From an uncultured Candidatus Actinomarina sp. (GTDB taxonomy: Bacteria > Actinomycetota > Acidimicrobiia > Actinomarinales > Actinomarinaceae): a DNA stretch of 39,104 nucleotides. The position numbers and the translations under genes are program-made. The notes under the pieces are model-generated. The model was not told the DNA's origin. It worked only from the letters and a program-made list of their open reading frames with translations, and did not search any database. Position 1 is the stretch's first letter. Each line of letters opens with the position of its first letter. Shown in pieces: positions 1 through 9,425 of this stretch. The stretch is from positions 1 to 39,104 of the forward strand of contig CACFFJ010000002.1 in the NCBI GenBank assembly GCA_902565645.1, given 5' to 3'.

Positions 1-1
1 T

Positions 2-817
2 GAAGAGGTTGAGGGCCATTGGTCCGAAGAAAGAGTTATTTTATATAATATCGCCGTTGGAAGCAGCCAAGACCCTATGAACAAAAGCGATTTAGAATTT
101 ACGGTTGGTCCTAGTCCGAAAGTTATACCTTCTTTTGCTGCATGTATTTATCCAATGGAATCAGTTTTTTCAATTATTGGAAGTGAGGGACTTGAAGTTT
201 CACTAACATCACTGCTTCATGGAGAACAAAAAATAACAATACATAAAGATATACCATCAAGCGGCAAAGCTACAACAAAGGCAAAAATCACAGCTGTTGA
301 GGACTACAAGAAATTTGGATCAGTAACTATTGAATCTGATTCATATATGGATGGTGAAAAGATAGCTACTTCTGAGTCTGTAATGTTGTTTATTGGTGAG
401 GGAGGTTTTGGAGTAAAGCCTAAAAAGAAAGAAAAATTAACTGTACCAAAAACAGATCCTGACAAGGTGCTTGAGTACAAAACTCTTGATAACCAAGCGA
501 TACTTTATAGAATCCCTTCAGGGGACAACAATCCCCTCCATGTAGATCCAGACTTTGCAAAAGTAGCAGGGTTCGAAAAACCTATATTGCATGGGTTATG
601 CACATATGGGATAGCCTGTAAAAAATTAGTTGAAAGTGAATTTGATAATGATCCTACTAGAGTCTCTGAAATTTCAGCAAGATTTAGCGGTCCTGTAACT
701 CCTGGCAATACTCTAGTAATAAACGCCTGGAGTCAAGATTCATATACAATTGCTAACGTTATTGAAAAAGAAACAGATACTATTGTATTAAAAGACTTTG
801 TATTAAAATCTAGATAA
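2..817 (+). CDS. MaoC-like (R)-specific enoyl-CoA hydratase / 2-enoyl-CoA hydratase, 5'-partial
   Basis: The ORF track starts at Met 77, but the frame is open to the window edge (EEVEGHWSEERVILYNIAVGSSQDP-MNKSDLEFT). Double hot-dog layout with a MaoC-type 'YRIPSGDNNPLHVDPDFAKVAGFEKPILHGLCTYG' motif. Confidence 0.88.
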   Translation, partial: EEVEGHWSEERVILYNIAVGSSQDPMNKSDLEFTVGPSPKVIPSFAACIYPMESVFSIIGSEGLEVSLTSLLHGEQKITIHKDIPSSGKATTKAKITAVEDYKKFGSVTIESDSYMDGEKIATSESVMLFIGEGGFGVKPKKKEKLTVPKTDPDKVLEYKTLDNQAILYRIPSGDNNPLHVDPDFAKVAGFEKPILHGLCTYGIACKKLVESEFDNDPTRVSEISARFSGPVTPGNTLVINAWSQDSYTIANVIEKETDTIVLKDFVLKSR

Positions 818-819
818 AT

Positions 820-1029
820 TTAATTTCCTAAGAAATCAACAACACTCTCCCAGCCTTTACTTGTGCCTTTGTAAAAATCTGTATGTTTACATTTAGTACA
901 AGTAATTGCTGTAAATTTTCTGTTTTGAATGTTCATAAATCTTGACCAGGACTTACCAGTCATTGTTACTACGTCTTCTTCAAATTTCATATTTTGACAT
1001 TTTGAGCAATGCCAAGTTTTATTCTCCAT
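820..1029 (-). CDS. Small zinc-ribbon protein (DUF2082-like nucleic-acid-binding Zn ribbon)
   Basis: 69 aa from the internal Met (MENKTWHCSKCQNMKF...CTKCKHTDFYKG), two CxxC knuckles. The longer 133-aa ORF would overlap the divergent gene at 1052, so the internal start is preferred. Confidence 0.75.
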   Translation of the reverse strand: MENKTWHCSKCQNMKFEEDVVTMTGKSWSRFMNIQNRKFTAITCTKCKHTDFYKGTSKGWESVVDFLGN

Positions 1030-1051
1030 AAGAATATTGTAGTATTTACAT

Positions 1052-3040
1052 ATGGGGAAATCCGATAACCTAAAGATTGGGAAAATTCTTTTCTTTGCTT
1101 GTCTATCTTTAATTATTTCTGCTTGTGGTTCTGGAGAAGCCTCTGGACCAGAAGCGCAGATTGTGAAAATTGTTGACGATGAATTCTCACCTAAGATATT
1201 AAGAGTCCCGGTAGGAAGCACAGTAATTTGGGAATCTGGAGGTGCAAACGATCATAATGTAATTGCAAGCGATGGATCGTGGCAAGCTGTTTCGTCTGAT
1301 TATTTTGAATATGGAATAATAACTAAAGGCGACCAGTTTGAACACACATTTACTGAAGCTGGTGTTTATGAATACTATTGCCCGTTTCATGGAACAAATA
1401 ATAAAGGTATGGTTGGAATAATTATTGTTGGAGATGTGGATTATGTTCCTGCTCCTGAGGAAGTAAACATTACTTTAAGCACTGACGTTTTAGAAGTAGG
1501 AAAAGGTTCTGAATACGAAACTATACAAAGTGCCGTAGATGCAGCTAAAGCTGGAGATTTAGTATTAATTAATTCAGGGGTCTACAACGAAAGTGTAACA
1601 ATAACTACCCCCTATCTAACAATTAGAGGAAAAGATAGAAATGGTGTGATCATAGATGGAGAATTCATGAGAGAAAATGGAATCCAAATTTATGAGGCTG
1701 ATGGAGTAAGTGTAGAAAATCTCTCTGTAAGAAACTTTTCCTTAAATGGAGTTTATTGGAATAACAGCAAGGGATATAAAGCTTCGCATGTAACGGCCTA
1801 TAACAATGGTGACTATGGTGTTTATGCATTTAACTCTACCGATGGTATTTTTGAAAAAATCTATGCTTCTGGACATCCAGATAGTGGAATATATATTGGC
1901 CAGTGTTATCCTTGCAATGCTTTAATTTATGACAGTGTAGTTGAGGGAAATGCTCTTGGGTACTCAGGTACAAATGCTGGAGGTCATTTATATATTTATA
2001 ACAATATATGGAGAGACAATATGTCAGGAATTATACCTAATACTCTTGATTCAGAATTAAATCCTCCAGGAAGAGAGACAACTATTGTCGGTAATTTAGT
2101 TGTAGATAACAATAACTATGAAGCGCCTGCAAATCGTTTTGGATTGGTCGCTCAGGGAATGGGCATTGTTATGCCAGGAAGAGTTGGAGATATTGTTGAA
2201 AAAAATATAGTTATTAATCATGATAAATATGGCCTTGTTGCAAGCCCGATGTTAGATGTAAACCTATATTTCTCGCAGCATGTGCAAGTTAAAAATAATA
2301 TCATTATGGATTCTGGTTATACAGACCTAGCTTTAGCTGGACCATGGGGTCCGGGTAACTGTTATGAGGGTAATATCTATCAAACATCTACCCCTCCATT
2401 GTTGGAACAGCTTCATAACTGCGAATCAGTTGGAAATGGTTCTCTCTTATCAAGATTCCCTCTTCAGGGAGATGTTTCAGGTTTAATGATGCTTGCAGGT
2501 CTTTTTGCAGATGCAGCAAGTCAAGAGGCACCTAAAGCAAGGTATAAAGACTATCCTTGGCCAGACCCTCAGGAAAATATGACTTTCAGTGATATAAATA
2601 AACCATCACCAGCAATAAATTTATTTTATGTACCAGATATGAATTCAGTTGATCTTCCGTTCCATCTTTTAGATGGTGATAGTATTGAAGATCTTACTGG
2701 AGCTAAAAAGGAGATAATTATGAGTGGAGTACCGATTTCAAACCCAAATGTTTGGCAATTGTTATTTCAACTTTACGGATATCTAATGCCTTTTGTTTTG
2801 TATGCAGCATGGGCTGCATTGGCAATCAAAGATATAGACTCTAATGATCGAGTTAAAGGTAAAGGGAAGTACATGTGGCTAGCGATAGTTTACCTTGTGC
2901 CTTTCTTTGGTGTATTAATATACCACTTAGCAGGACCTAGTGCGATATCAAGGAGTACAAAGATTGCAGCAATAGGTGGAGGTTTGATAAGCTATATAGC
3001 AATACTTGTAGCTGGTGCCGTAATTAGTGGCTTAGTTTAA
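1052..3040 (+). CDS. Lipoprotein with cupredoxin domain, right-handed parallel beta-helix (NosD/CASH-like) domain and C-terminal membrane domain
   Basis: Lipobox SLIISAC at residue 25. Plastocyanin-like 'NDHNVIAS...YEYYCPFHGTNNKGMVG'. Repeated 'GVYWNNSKGYKASHVTAYNNGDYGVYAFNST'-type rungs. C-terminal TM segments 'YMWLAIVYLVPFFGVLIYHLAGPS' resemble PLDc_N. Confidence 0.82.
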   Translation: MGKSDNLKIGKILFFACLSLIISACGSGEASGPEAQIVKIVDDEFSPKILRVPVGSTVIWESGGANDHNVIASDGSWQAVSSDYFEYGIITKGDQFEHTFTEAGVYEYYCPFHGTNNKGMVGIIIVGDVDYVPAPEEVNITLSTDVLEVGKGSEYETIQSAVDAAKAGDLVLINSGVYNESVTITTPYLTIRGKDRNGVIIDGEFMRENGIQIYEADGVSVENLSVRNFSLNGVYWNNSKGYKASHVTAYNNGDYGVYAFNSTDGIFEKIYASGHPDSGIYIGQCYPCNALIYDSVVEGNALGYSGTNAGGHLYIYNNIWRDNMSGIIPNTLDSELNPPGRETTIVGNLVVDNNNYEAPANRFGLVAQGMGIVMPGRVGDIVEKNIVINHDKYGLVASPMLDVNLYFSQHVQVKNNIIMDSGYTDLALAGPWGPGNCYEGNIYQTSTPPLLEQLHNCESVGNGSLLSRFPLQGDVSGLMMLAGLFADAASQEAPKARYKDYPWPDPQENMTFSDINKPSPAINLFYVPDMNSVDLPFHLLDGDSIEDLTGAKKEIIMSGVPISNPNVWQLLFQLYGYLMPFVLYAAWAALAIKDIDSNDRVKGKGKYMWLAIVYLVPFFGVLIYHLAGPSAISRSTKIAAIGGGLISYIAILVAGAVISGLV

Positions 3041-3070
3041 TTAAAGAAACTAATTTAGTTAAAAATCTAT

Positions 3071-3919
3071 ATGGCCTTTAAAAATGTCCTTTGTTATGGA
3101 ACAATAAATCCAGATTTAATGTACTTTATTGATGAAGTCCCAATCGTCGGCGGAGATATAAGAAGTAAAGATTATAAAATTAGAGCTGGTGGAACAGCTA
3201 TTAATTGTGCTGAAAATATAAAAAATTGGAATATAAAAACTTCAATACTGGGTAACAGTATAGGTAAAGACCCTTTAGGAGAATATATAATATCCTATCT
3301 AAAAAAGAGCAAAATTGGCTTTGAAGATGTTATTTTGAATGAATACTTAACCCCTACATGCTCTATATATATTGATAAAAATGGAGAGAGGACAATAATA
3401 TCTTCGGGTTATGAAACTTGTGAATGGAATGATTTAAATAATATTGAAAATTATGACTCACTAATTATTGATAGGTATTCAATTAAGTACATCCATCAAA
3501 ACTTAAAAAAGAATAACCTAGATAATATTTTTATTACTCAAGCTGGCTATCAAGAAAAAATTGATTATAAACTTGATTTCCTAGTTGTAAGTAAAGATGA
3601 GATAGATGTTTTAGAAGCTAATAGTCTTTTGAAGGAAGGCCTGGTTACATGGATACTCCTCACTTCCTCTAGTTTGCCAGCAAGATTATTAAGCAGAGAT
3701 GGAGTTCTTGAGATAACACCTCCTGACTTTAAAACACTAAATGCTACAGGGGCTGGCGATGTTACAGCTGCGTATATTGGAGCACATGGAGTTGAAGACG
3801 TAATTTCAACAACTAAAAATGCATGTGCAGCAGGTGCCATAGTAGCTGGTACTGGAAACCTTCCGTCTATAGAAAAAATTAAAGAAGTTTCTAAGTTAGT
3901 TGATATAAAACCACGTTAA
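3071..3919 (+). CDS. PfkB-family carbohydrate kinase
   Basis: N-terminal 'GTINPDLMYFIDEVP...AGGTAINCA' and C-terminal 'NATGAGDVTAAYIGAH' PfkB signature. Confidence 0.85.
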   Translation: MAFKNVLCYGTINPDLMYFIDEVPIVGGDIRSKDYKIRAGGTAINCAENIKNWNIKTSILGNSIGKDPLGEYIISYLKKSKIGFEDVILNEYLTPTCSIYIDKNGERTIISSGYETCEWNDLNNIENYDSLIIDRYSIKYIHQNLKKNNLDNIFITQAGYQEKIDYKLDFLVVSKDEIDVLEANSLLKEGLVTWILLTSSSLPARLLSRDGVLEITPPDFKTLNATGAGDVTAAYIGAHGVEDVISTTKNACAAGAIVAGTGNLPSIEKIKEVSKLVDIKPR

Positions 3920-3960
3920 CTAGTTCTAGTAAAATACAAATTTAGAGTAAAATAATATTT

Positions 3961-5751
3961 ATGGCTGTTGCATTTAAAGCACCCGTTAAAGATATAGTTT
4001 TTGGTTACGAAGTAATCGATTCTTACAATATCCTTAGTAAGATTTCCGCTTTTAGTGATTTCTCTGAAGATATTGTGATACCAACTATGGAAGAATGTGC
4101 AAAGTTCGCTGAAGAAGTCCTTGCACCTATTAACAGTATTGGCGACCAAAATGGAGCCACTATTAAAGACGGTGTTGTGACAATGCCTGAAGGTTTTGTA
4201 GAAGCATACAAAAGCTTCGCTGAATCAGGCTGGGCTTCAATTTCATTACCTTCAGAAATTGGTGGTGGTGGTATGCCGATTACTTTATCAGGGGGTACTT
4301 TAGAAATACTTAGTACTGCTAACTTAGCATTTGGTCTTGCTCCCGGACTTAGTGCAGGAGCTATTTCAGCAATAAATTTTCATGGGAATGATGAACAGAA
4401 AGAAAAGTTTTTACCAAAATTAGTATCTGGAGAGTGGACTGGAACTATGAATCTAAGTGAACCTCAATCTGGTTCAGATCTAGGAACTATTACTACAAAG
4501 GCTGAGGCGCAAGAAGATGGTACGTACAAAATAACAGGGACAAAAGTTTGGATTACTTTTGGAGAACATGATATGACAGAGAATATTATTCATTTAGTGT
4601 TAGCAAAAGTACCTGGATCACCTGAAGGGACTAAGGGGATTTCAATGTTCATAGTGCCAAAAATGCATATAAACGATGATGGTTCATTAGGAGAAAATAA
4701 TAATGTAAGTTGCATCTCCATAGAAGAAAAATTAGGAATACACGCAAGTCCAACCTGTGTAATGGAATATGATGGATCAACTGGTTATCTCGTTGGTGAA
4801 GAAAATAGAGGCTTAAATTACATGTTTACCATGATGAACGAGGCTCGTGTCTGGGTTGGGGGACAAGGATTGGCCTGCGCAAATGGTGCTTTGATTGGTG
4901 CAGCTCAGTATGCACGAGATAGAGTCCAAGGAAGGCCTGTCGGCATGTCAAAAGAAGAAGCTAAGAAGTCAACAATTATCGACCATGCAGACGTTAGAAG
5001 AATGCTGATGACAATAAAAGCTTATGTGGATGCTATGAGATACCTCATGTTTGATAACCAACTAATGATGGACCTTGAGTATTTTGCAGAAGATGAAGAA
5101 ACAAAAGCTTTTGGTGAAGAGAGATGTGGAATATTGACACCAATAACAAAAGCCTGGGTTTCAGATTTAGGTGTTGAACTATCATCAGTAGCTATTCAAG
5201 TTTATGGGGGAATGGGATATGTTGAGGAAACAGGGGTTGCTCAATATTTACGAGATTCAAGGATAGCTCCTATCTATGAAGGAACAAATGGAATTCAAGC
5301 TTTAGATTTAATGTTCAGAAAACTACCTCTAGATAATGGACAGGCTATGCAAAGGCTCCTAGGAGACGTAAACAAATTAATCGAAGAAATGAAAAATGAA
5401 GATGAGGTTGTAGCTTCTATGGCAGGAAATCTTCAAACTGAGGTTGAAAAATTATCAGAAGTAACAATGTGGCTCGGATCAAGAATGCTTGAAGGAGAAC
5501 TTGTTGATGCAAGCGCTGCAGCCACTCCTTATTTGAAAATGTTTGGACAAGTATTAGGTGGCTACTACATGGGTAGAGCTGCAATAATTGCCAATAAAAA
5601 ATATAAAGAAACAAATGATGAGTTTTATGCAGATAAGTTAACTCTTTGTAGTTTTTATATAGAACAACTTCTTCCTCTTGCTTCTGGATATGCTTCTGCA
5701 ATTACTGCAGGAAAAGATGACTTATTTGCCATGAAAGCAGAAAATTTTTAA
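3961..5751 (+). CDS. Acyl-CoA dehydrogenase (about 600-aa type with C-terminal extension)
   Basis: 'MNLSEPQSGSDLGTITTKAE', 'KITGTKVWITFGEHD', 'VAIQVYGGMGYVEETGVAQYLRDSRIAPIYEGTNGIQALDL'. Confidence 0.93.
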   Translation: MAVAFKAPVKDIVFGYEVIDSYNILSKISAFSDFSEDIVIPTMEECAKFAEEVLAPINSIGDQNGATIKDGVVTMPEGFVEAYKSFAESGWASISLPSEIGGGGMPITLSGGTLEILSTANLAFGLAPGLSAGAISAINFHGNDEQKEKFLPKLVSGEWTGTMNLSEPQSGSDLGTITTKAEAQEDGTYKITGTKVWITFGEHDMTENIIHLVLAKVPGSPEGTKGISMFIVPKMHINDDGSLGENNNVSCISIEEKLGIHASPTCVMEYDGSTGYLVGEENRGLNYMFTMMNEARVWVGGQGLACANGALIGAAQYARDRVQGRPVGMSKEEAKKSTIIDHADVRRMLMTIKAYVDAMRYLMFDNQLMMDLEYFAEDEETKAFGEERCGILTPITKAWVSDLGVELSSVAIQVYGGMGYVEETGVAQYLRDSRIAPIYEGTNGIQALDLMFRKLPLDNGQAMQRLLGDVNKLIEEMKNEDEVVASMAGNLQTEVEKLSEVTMWLGSRMLEGELVDASAAATPYLKMFGQVLGGYYMGRAAIIANKKYKETNDEFYADKLTLCSFYIEQLLPLASGYASAITAGKDDLFAMKAENF

Positions 5752-6129
5752 TTGATAGAATCTCTTAAAGACAAAAATAAAGCAATTGCATTGGTCGGCG
5801 CAAGTAATGATCCGAGTAAGTATGGTAATAAAATCTTATTAAACCTTAAATCTAAAGGTTTTAATGTAATACCAATAAATACTAAAGAAAATGAAATAGA
5901 TGGTTCAACTTCTTATAAAAGTGTTACGGATATGAAAGATTGCCCTTCAATAATAAACTTTGTTGTGCCTCCAAATATAGGTATTGAAATTACAAAAGAC
6001 TTAGTAGAAAAAGGTTATGATAACTTTTGGTATCAGCCTGGTGCCGAAAGCGAAGAAATTTCAAATTATTTAAAAGAGCATGGTAAAAACTATATTGATG
6101 ATCAGTGCATTATGGTTGTCGCAAAATAG
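5752..6129 (+). CDS. CoA-binding domain protein (YccU-like)
   Basis: TTG start directly abutting the preceding stop. 'IALVGASNDPSKYGNKILLNLKSKGFNVIPINTKENEIDG' Rossmann CoA-binding motif. Confidence 0.85.
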   Translation: MIESLKDKNKAIALVGASNDPSKYGNKILLNLKSKGFNVIPINTKENEIDGSTSYKSVTDMKDCPSIINFVVPPNIGIEITKDLVEKGYDNFWYQPGAESEEISNYLKEHGKNYIDDQCIMVVAK

Positions 6130-6135
6130 AAACTA

Positions 6136-7158
6136 TTAGTCGTCCGTACTTTTATTTACTTCATCCAATTCTTCAAAAGACTTCTCTAATTTATTAACAC
6201 GAGTACTTTTTAGTTTTTCAAAAGACTCAACAGTCTGATCTAGTCTTTTAGTAACATCATCAAAAGATTCGATAAATTTCCTTATTTCATTCTTAACTTT
6301 TTCATGGGTAGCAAGAATATTCTTTGTGTCTGTTTGTAAACTAAAGAGCTTCATCGAGTGTCGGATAGTTTCTAGATAAGCCATTAAGGTTTGTGGGCTA
6401 ACTAATATTACTTTTTTGGTAAACGCATATTGAATAACAGGAATCCTGTCAGCTCCTATCTCTGATGTAAGTAAGAAATGATAGAGGCTTTCAAGGGGAA
6501 CGTACATAAGTACAAAATCCACAGTTCCTTCCTCAGCCGATATATATCCTTCACGACCGGCTGTTTCGTCAATTTTTGTTTTAATTGCTTTATCTATAAA
6601 ATCTCTGTTCTTTGATTTTATTGACTCTGTTATTTGCTTTCTTGATGCTTCATCAAGGGTTTCATCTTCAAGATCTCTGTTTAATTTTGAAATCTCCATA
6701 TATGTGGTTAAAGGAAATTTTGAATCCATATTTATTGTTTTATTATCTGGAAGATAAAAAGTAAAGTCTGGCTTTGTCCCTTTCTCCATAATCTTTTGTG
6801 TTTCATAATGGACCCCGTCCTTATACTCCATGATTCCTAGAAGGTCTTCGACCTGCAGCTCAGCCCACTGTCCTCTGCTTTGATTATTATTTAAAACAGA
6901 AATTAAATTTCTTGTTTGTTGGTCTACACCGCTTATAGAGCTTTTAATTTCTCCTGTTTTCTCTAAAAAGTCTTTTACTGTTTGGTCTGATTTATCAAGA
7001 AGTTTATAAATTTGTGACTCTTCATTCTCAATGATTTCACTAACAATACCCTTGATTAAATATTCATCATCATTCTCTTTTTCATTATCTTTTTTTAATG
7101 AGAAATAAAGATTTGCTCCAAGAAGCAAAATAATTAATACATAAAACACAAATTCCAT
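6136..7158 (-). CDS. rmuC: DNA recombination protein RmuC homologue
   Basis: N-terminal TM, coiled coil, then 'NNQSRGQWAELQVEDLLGIMEYKDGVHYETQ...PDFTFYLPDNKTINMDSKFPLTTY', typical of RmuC. Confidence 0.9.
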   Translation of the reverse strand: MEFVFYVLIILLLGANLYFSLKKDNEKENDDEYLIKGIVSEIIENEESQIYKLLDKSDQTVKDFLEKTGEIKSSISGVDQQTRNLISVLNNNQSRGQWAELQVEDLLGIMEYKDGVHYETQKIMEKGTKPDFTFYLPDNKTINMDSKFPLTTYMEISKLNRDLEDETLDEASRKQITESIKSKNRDFIDKAIKTKIDETAGREGYISAEEGTVDFVLMYVPLESLYHFLLTSEIGADRIPVIQYAFTKKVILVSPQTLMAYLETIRHSMKLFSLQTDTKNILATHEKVKNEIRKFIESFDDVTKRLDQTVESFEKLKSTRVNKLEKSFEELDEVNKSTDD

Positions 7159-7194
7159 AGTTTAAGAATAGCAACTAGTAAGGACAATTTGGAA

Positions 7195-7370
7195 GATAAG
7201 AGGGTTCCCATCCTGGAGAAACCCCTTATCTAAAATAGACTATTTAAATTCCTCAAAATAGATAGTCTTATCAAATATTAATAACGCTAAAGGTATAGAG
7301 GCATTATTATAAGTTTTAGGTAATAAGCCTGTTACCTCAAAAAAGAGTTCAGGAAACTGGACTCTTTTTT
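7195..7370. ncRNA. Candidate structured RNA or hairpin-dense intergenic region (strand unresolved)
   Basis: Series of inverted repeats in the non-coding gap 7159-7380: GATAAG..CTTATC (7195-7230), AGACTAT..ATAGTCT (7237-7268), TAATAA(C)GC..GC(A)TTATTA (7279-7309), GGTAA..TTACC (7319-7336), then a terminator hairpin. No family identified. Confidence 0.35.
7339..7370. terminator. Bidirectional-looking intrinsic terminator
   Basis: AAAAAAGAGTTCAG-GAAA-CTGGACTCTTTTTT: 14-bp stem with one G-U on the + strand, GAAA loop and U-tract. It lies just downstream of the minus-strand gene ending at 7381. Confidence 0.85.
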
Positions 7371-7380
7371 ATTTGTATTA

Positions 7381-8511
7381 TTAGACAGTATCAAAAAGCT
7401 TCTTGAAACTAAATTTAAAATTATCTGCTGAATAATTACTTAATATAAAATCTTTTGCATTTTTTCCAACATGTATTGCGTCTTTATAGTTAGTTTTAAT
7501 TTCTTGTATTTTATTAGTAAGGCTTTCAAGGTTATTGCTCTCAAAAACATAGCCTGTCTGACCATCAATAACAATATCCCCCATTCCTGGTGCGTCCGTT
7601 ACAAGGACAGGACATCCTGTAGCCTGAGATTCAAAAATTACTCTTGCTAATCCTTCAGAAACTGAAGGTAAAATCATCAAATTTGACTGTGAGTAATATT
7701 CCATCACTGATTCTCTATCTACAGATCCAGCAAATACTACTTGTTCTTCTAATTCGTACTTATTAACGAGCTCTTTTAATTTAGATAAGTAGCTTTCATT
7801 AGGTGTTGGCCCAACAACATAGAGATTTACGTCTTTACTGTTAAGGTTGTTTATAGCTTCAACAATTAAGTGAGGTTTCTTTCTATCAGTAACACTTCCT
7901 ATAAATAAAATCTTAAAATCTTTATTGTTTTCTCTAACTGGAAGAATATCTTTAAAATTATCAAAATCAACCCAGGCTGGGAACCTGGTTATTTCTTTAT
8001 TTTGATTTATTTCTTTTACTTGTGCTTCAGTAGAAGATGAGACAGCTCTTAATTTATCTGCTCTATCTAAGGTATATCTTGCCATGTTGAGAAATATTTT
8101 CTTATAAAGAGAGGGGAATAATAAATTCTTCTCTAAGCTTAATGTTTCAATAAAATCACCGTGTGTTTCAATAATTATCTTTACTTTTATTCTCCTTATT
8201 TTTAATACCAAAATTGAGAAGAAGCTTGAAACTGGATCTTGGTAAGAAATTATCTCTATCTTATTTTCTTTGATAATGTTTGGGAGAATAGTAGCTGATA
8301 GACCAAATATTTTAAAGTAATTTAATATTCGATTTTTGACCTTTTTATATAAAAAAAGCTTTGTACCTTGATGTACAAATTCCTTTTTATCAACACCAAA
8401 AGCAAAAATGTGTAGATTACATATTTCATTTAAATATTTAAATTTCTTTTCAATATTTTCTGTTAAAGGAACCTCATATGTGGTTGGAGCCACAAAAAGA
8501 ACATTTTTCAT
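7381..8511 (-). CDS. Glycosyltransferase, GT4 family
   Basis: 'ILFIGSVTDRKKPHLIVEAINNL', 'LPSVSEGLARVIFESQATGCPVLVTDAPGMGDIV' GT-B/GT4 motifs. Confidence 0.9.
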   Translation of the reverse strand: MKNVLFVAPTTYEVPLTENIEKKFKYLNEICNLHIFAFGVDKKEFVHQGTKLFLYKKVKNRILNYFKIFGLSATILPNIIKENKIEIISYQDPVSSFFSILVLKIRRIKVKIIIETHGDFIETLSLEKNLLFPSLYKKIFLNMARYTLDRADKLRAVSSSTEAQVKEINQNKEITRFPAWVDFDNFKDILPVRENNKDFKILFIGSVTDRKKPHLIVEAINNLNSKDVNLYVVGPTPNESYLSKLKELVNKYELEEQVVFAGSVDRESVMEYYSQSNLMILPSVSEGLARVIFESQATGCPVLVTDAPGMGDIVIDGQTGYVFESNNLESLTNKIQEIKTNYKDAIHVGKNAKDFILSNYSADNFKFSFKKLFDTV

Positions 8512-9422
8512 AGTTCTAAAAATCTATCTAGCTCTTCAACAAGTTCTTGATCGTGAGTCCAGGGAATACCATGAGTTGCATCTATGAATATTTTAGACTC
8601 AACATTATTCAACCCCTCAGCTACTTCTATTGATACATCTTCTGGGACTAAGCTATCTTTACCTCCTGTAATAACAAGTGTTTCAGTCTGTATTTCACCT
8701 AACCATGATCTTGCATCAAAAGGAACAACAAAACGCCCCCCGTCAGCATAAATAAAATTATCTTTTGATTTGTGTAGATTATTCCAAGCCCAGTCTGAAT
8801 ATTCATCTTTTACTGCATTAGATTTTCTTAAGAAAGAAAATTTTGATTGTGGATTTTTATTAGGAAAGAGTCTCTCTCTTATTCTGACTCCCCCAACAAA
8901 AAGTTTGAATAAATTAGAATCAGGACTAAAACCTTGCCAACTAAAAGGTGTTATCAAAACTAATTTTTTAATAAGATTTGGATTTTTTCTAGTAATACTA
9001 AGTGAAACAGCACTACCCATCGACCAGCCAACTAAGTAACATTTTGAAATATTTAATTCTTTCAAAATGCTTATAACTATGTCTGCATTCTCGTCAATAT
9101 CCCAACGGTTCCAGCTTGCATCTGATTTTCCATGGTTTTTAAGGTCAATTGCTATAAATGAATTTCTTTTTTGATATTTTGGAAGTACTTTAAACCAGCT
9201 GCCCAACGAGTCTGAACCCCAGCTATGTAAAAAAACTATAGGTGTAGTTCCATCAATATAAGACTCCCTTACAAAATACTCTTTCTCACGGATATAGAGA
9301 GTTCTTCCTGAAATTTTTATAGGATGGAGTTGTGTTATCCCTTCGGTTTTGCTTTTCTTTGTCTCAACTAAGTTTTTAAGAATTGCAGTAAAAGCAAATA
9401 TCTTGGTAAGTCTTTTAATCAT
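8508..9422 (-). CDS. Alpha/beta hydrolase
   Basis: 'PIVFLHSWGSDSLGSWFKV', nucleophile elbow 'LVGWSMGSAVSLS', late 'LVITGGKDSLVPED' and 'ATHGIPWTH'. Confidence 0.87.
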   Translation of the reverse strand: MIKRLTKIFAFTAILKNLVETKKSKTEGITQLHPIKISGRTLYIREKEYFVRESYIDGTTPIVFLHSWGSDSLGSWFKVLPKYQKRNSFIAIDLKNHGKSDASWNRWDIDENADIVISILKELNISKCYLVGWSMGSAVSLSITRKNPNLIKKLVLITPFSWQGFSPDSNLFKLFVGGVRIRERLFPNKNPQSKFSFLRKSNAVKDEYSDWAWNNLHKSKDNFIYADGGRFVVPFDARSWLGEIQTETLVITGGKDSLVPEDVSIEVAEGLNNVESKIFIDATHGIPWTHDQELVEELDRFLEL

Positions 9423-9425
9423 TAA

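Noticed and set aside
820-1221. 133-aa minus-strand ORF
   Set aside because: The N-terminal half is antisense to the start of the cupredoxin gene. Only the 69-aa zinc-ribbon part is credible.
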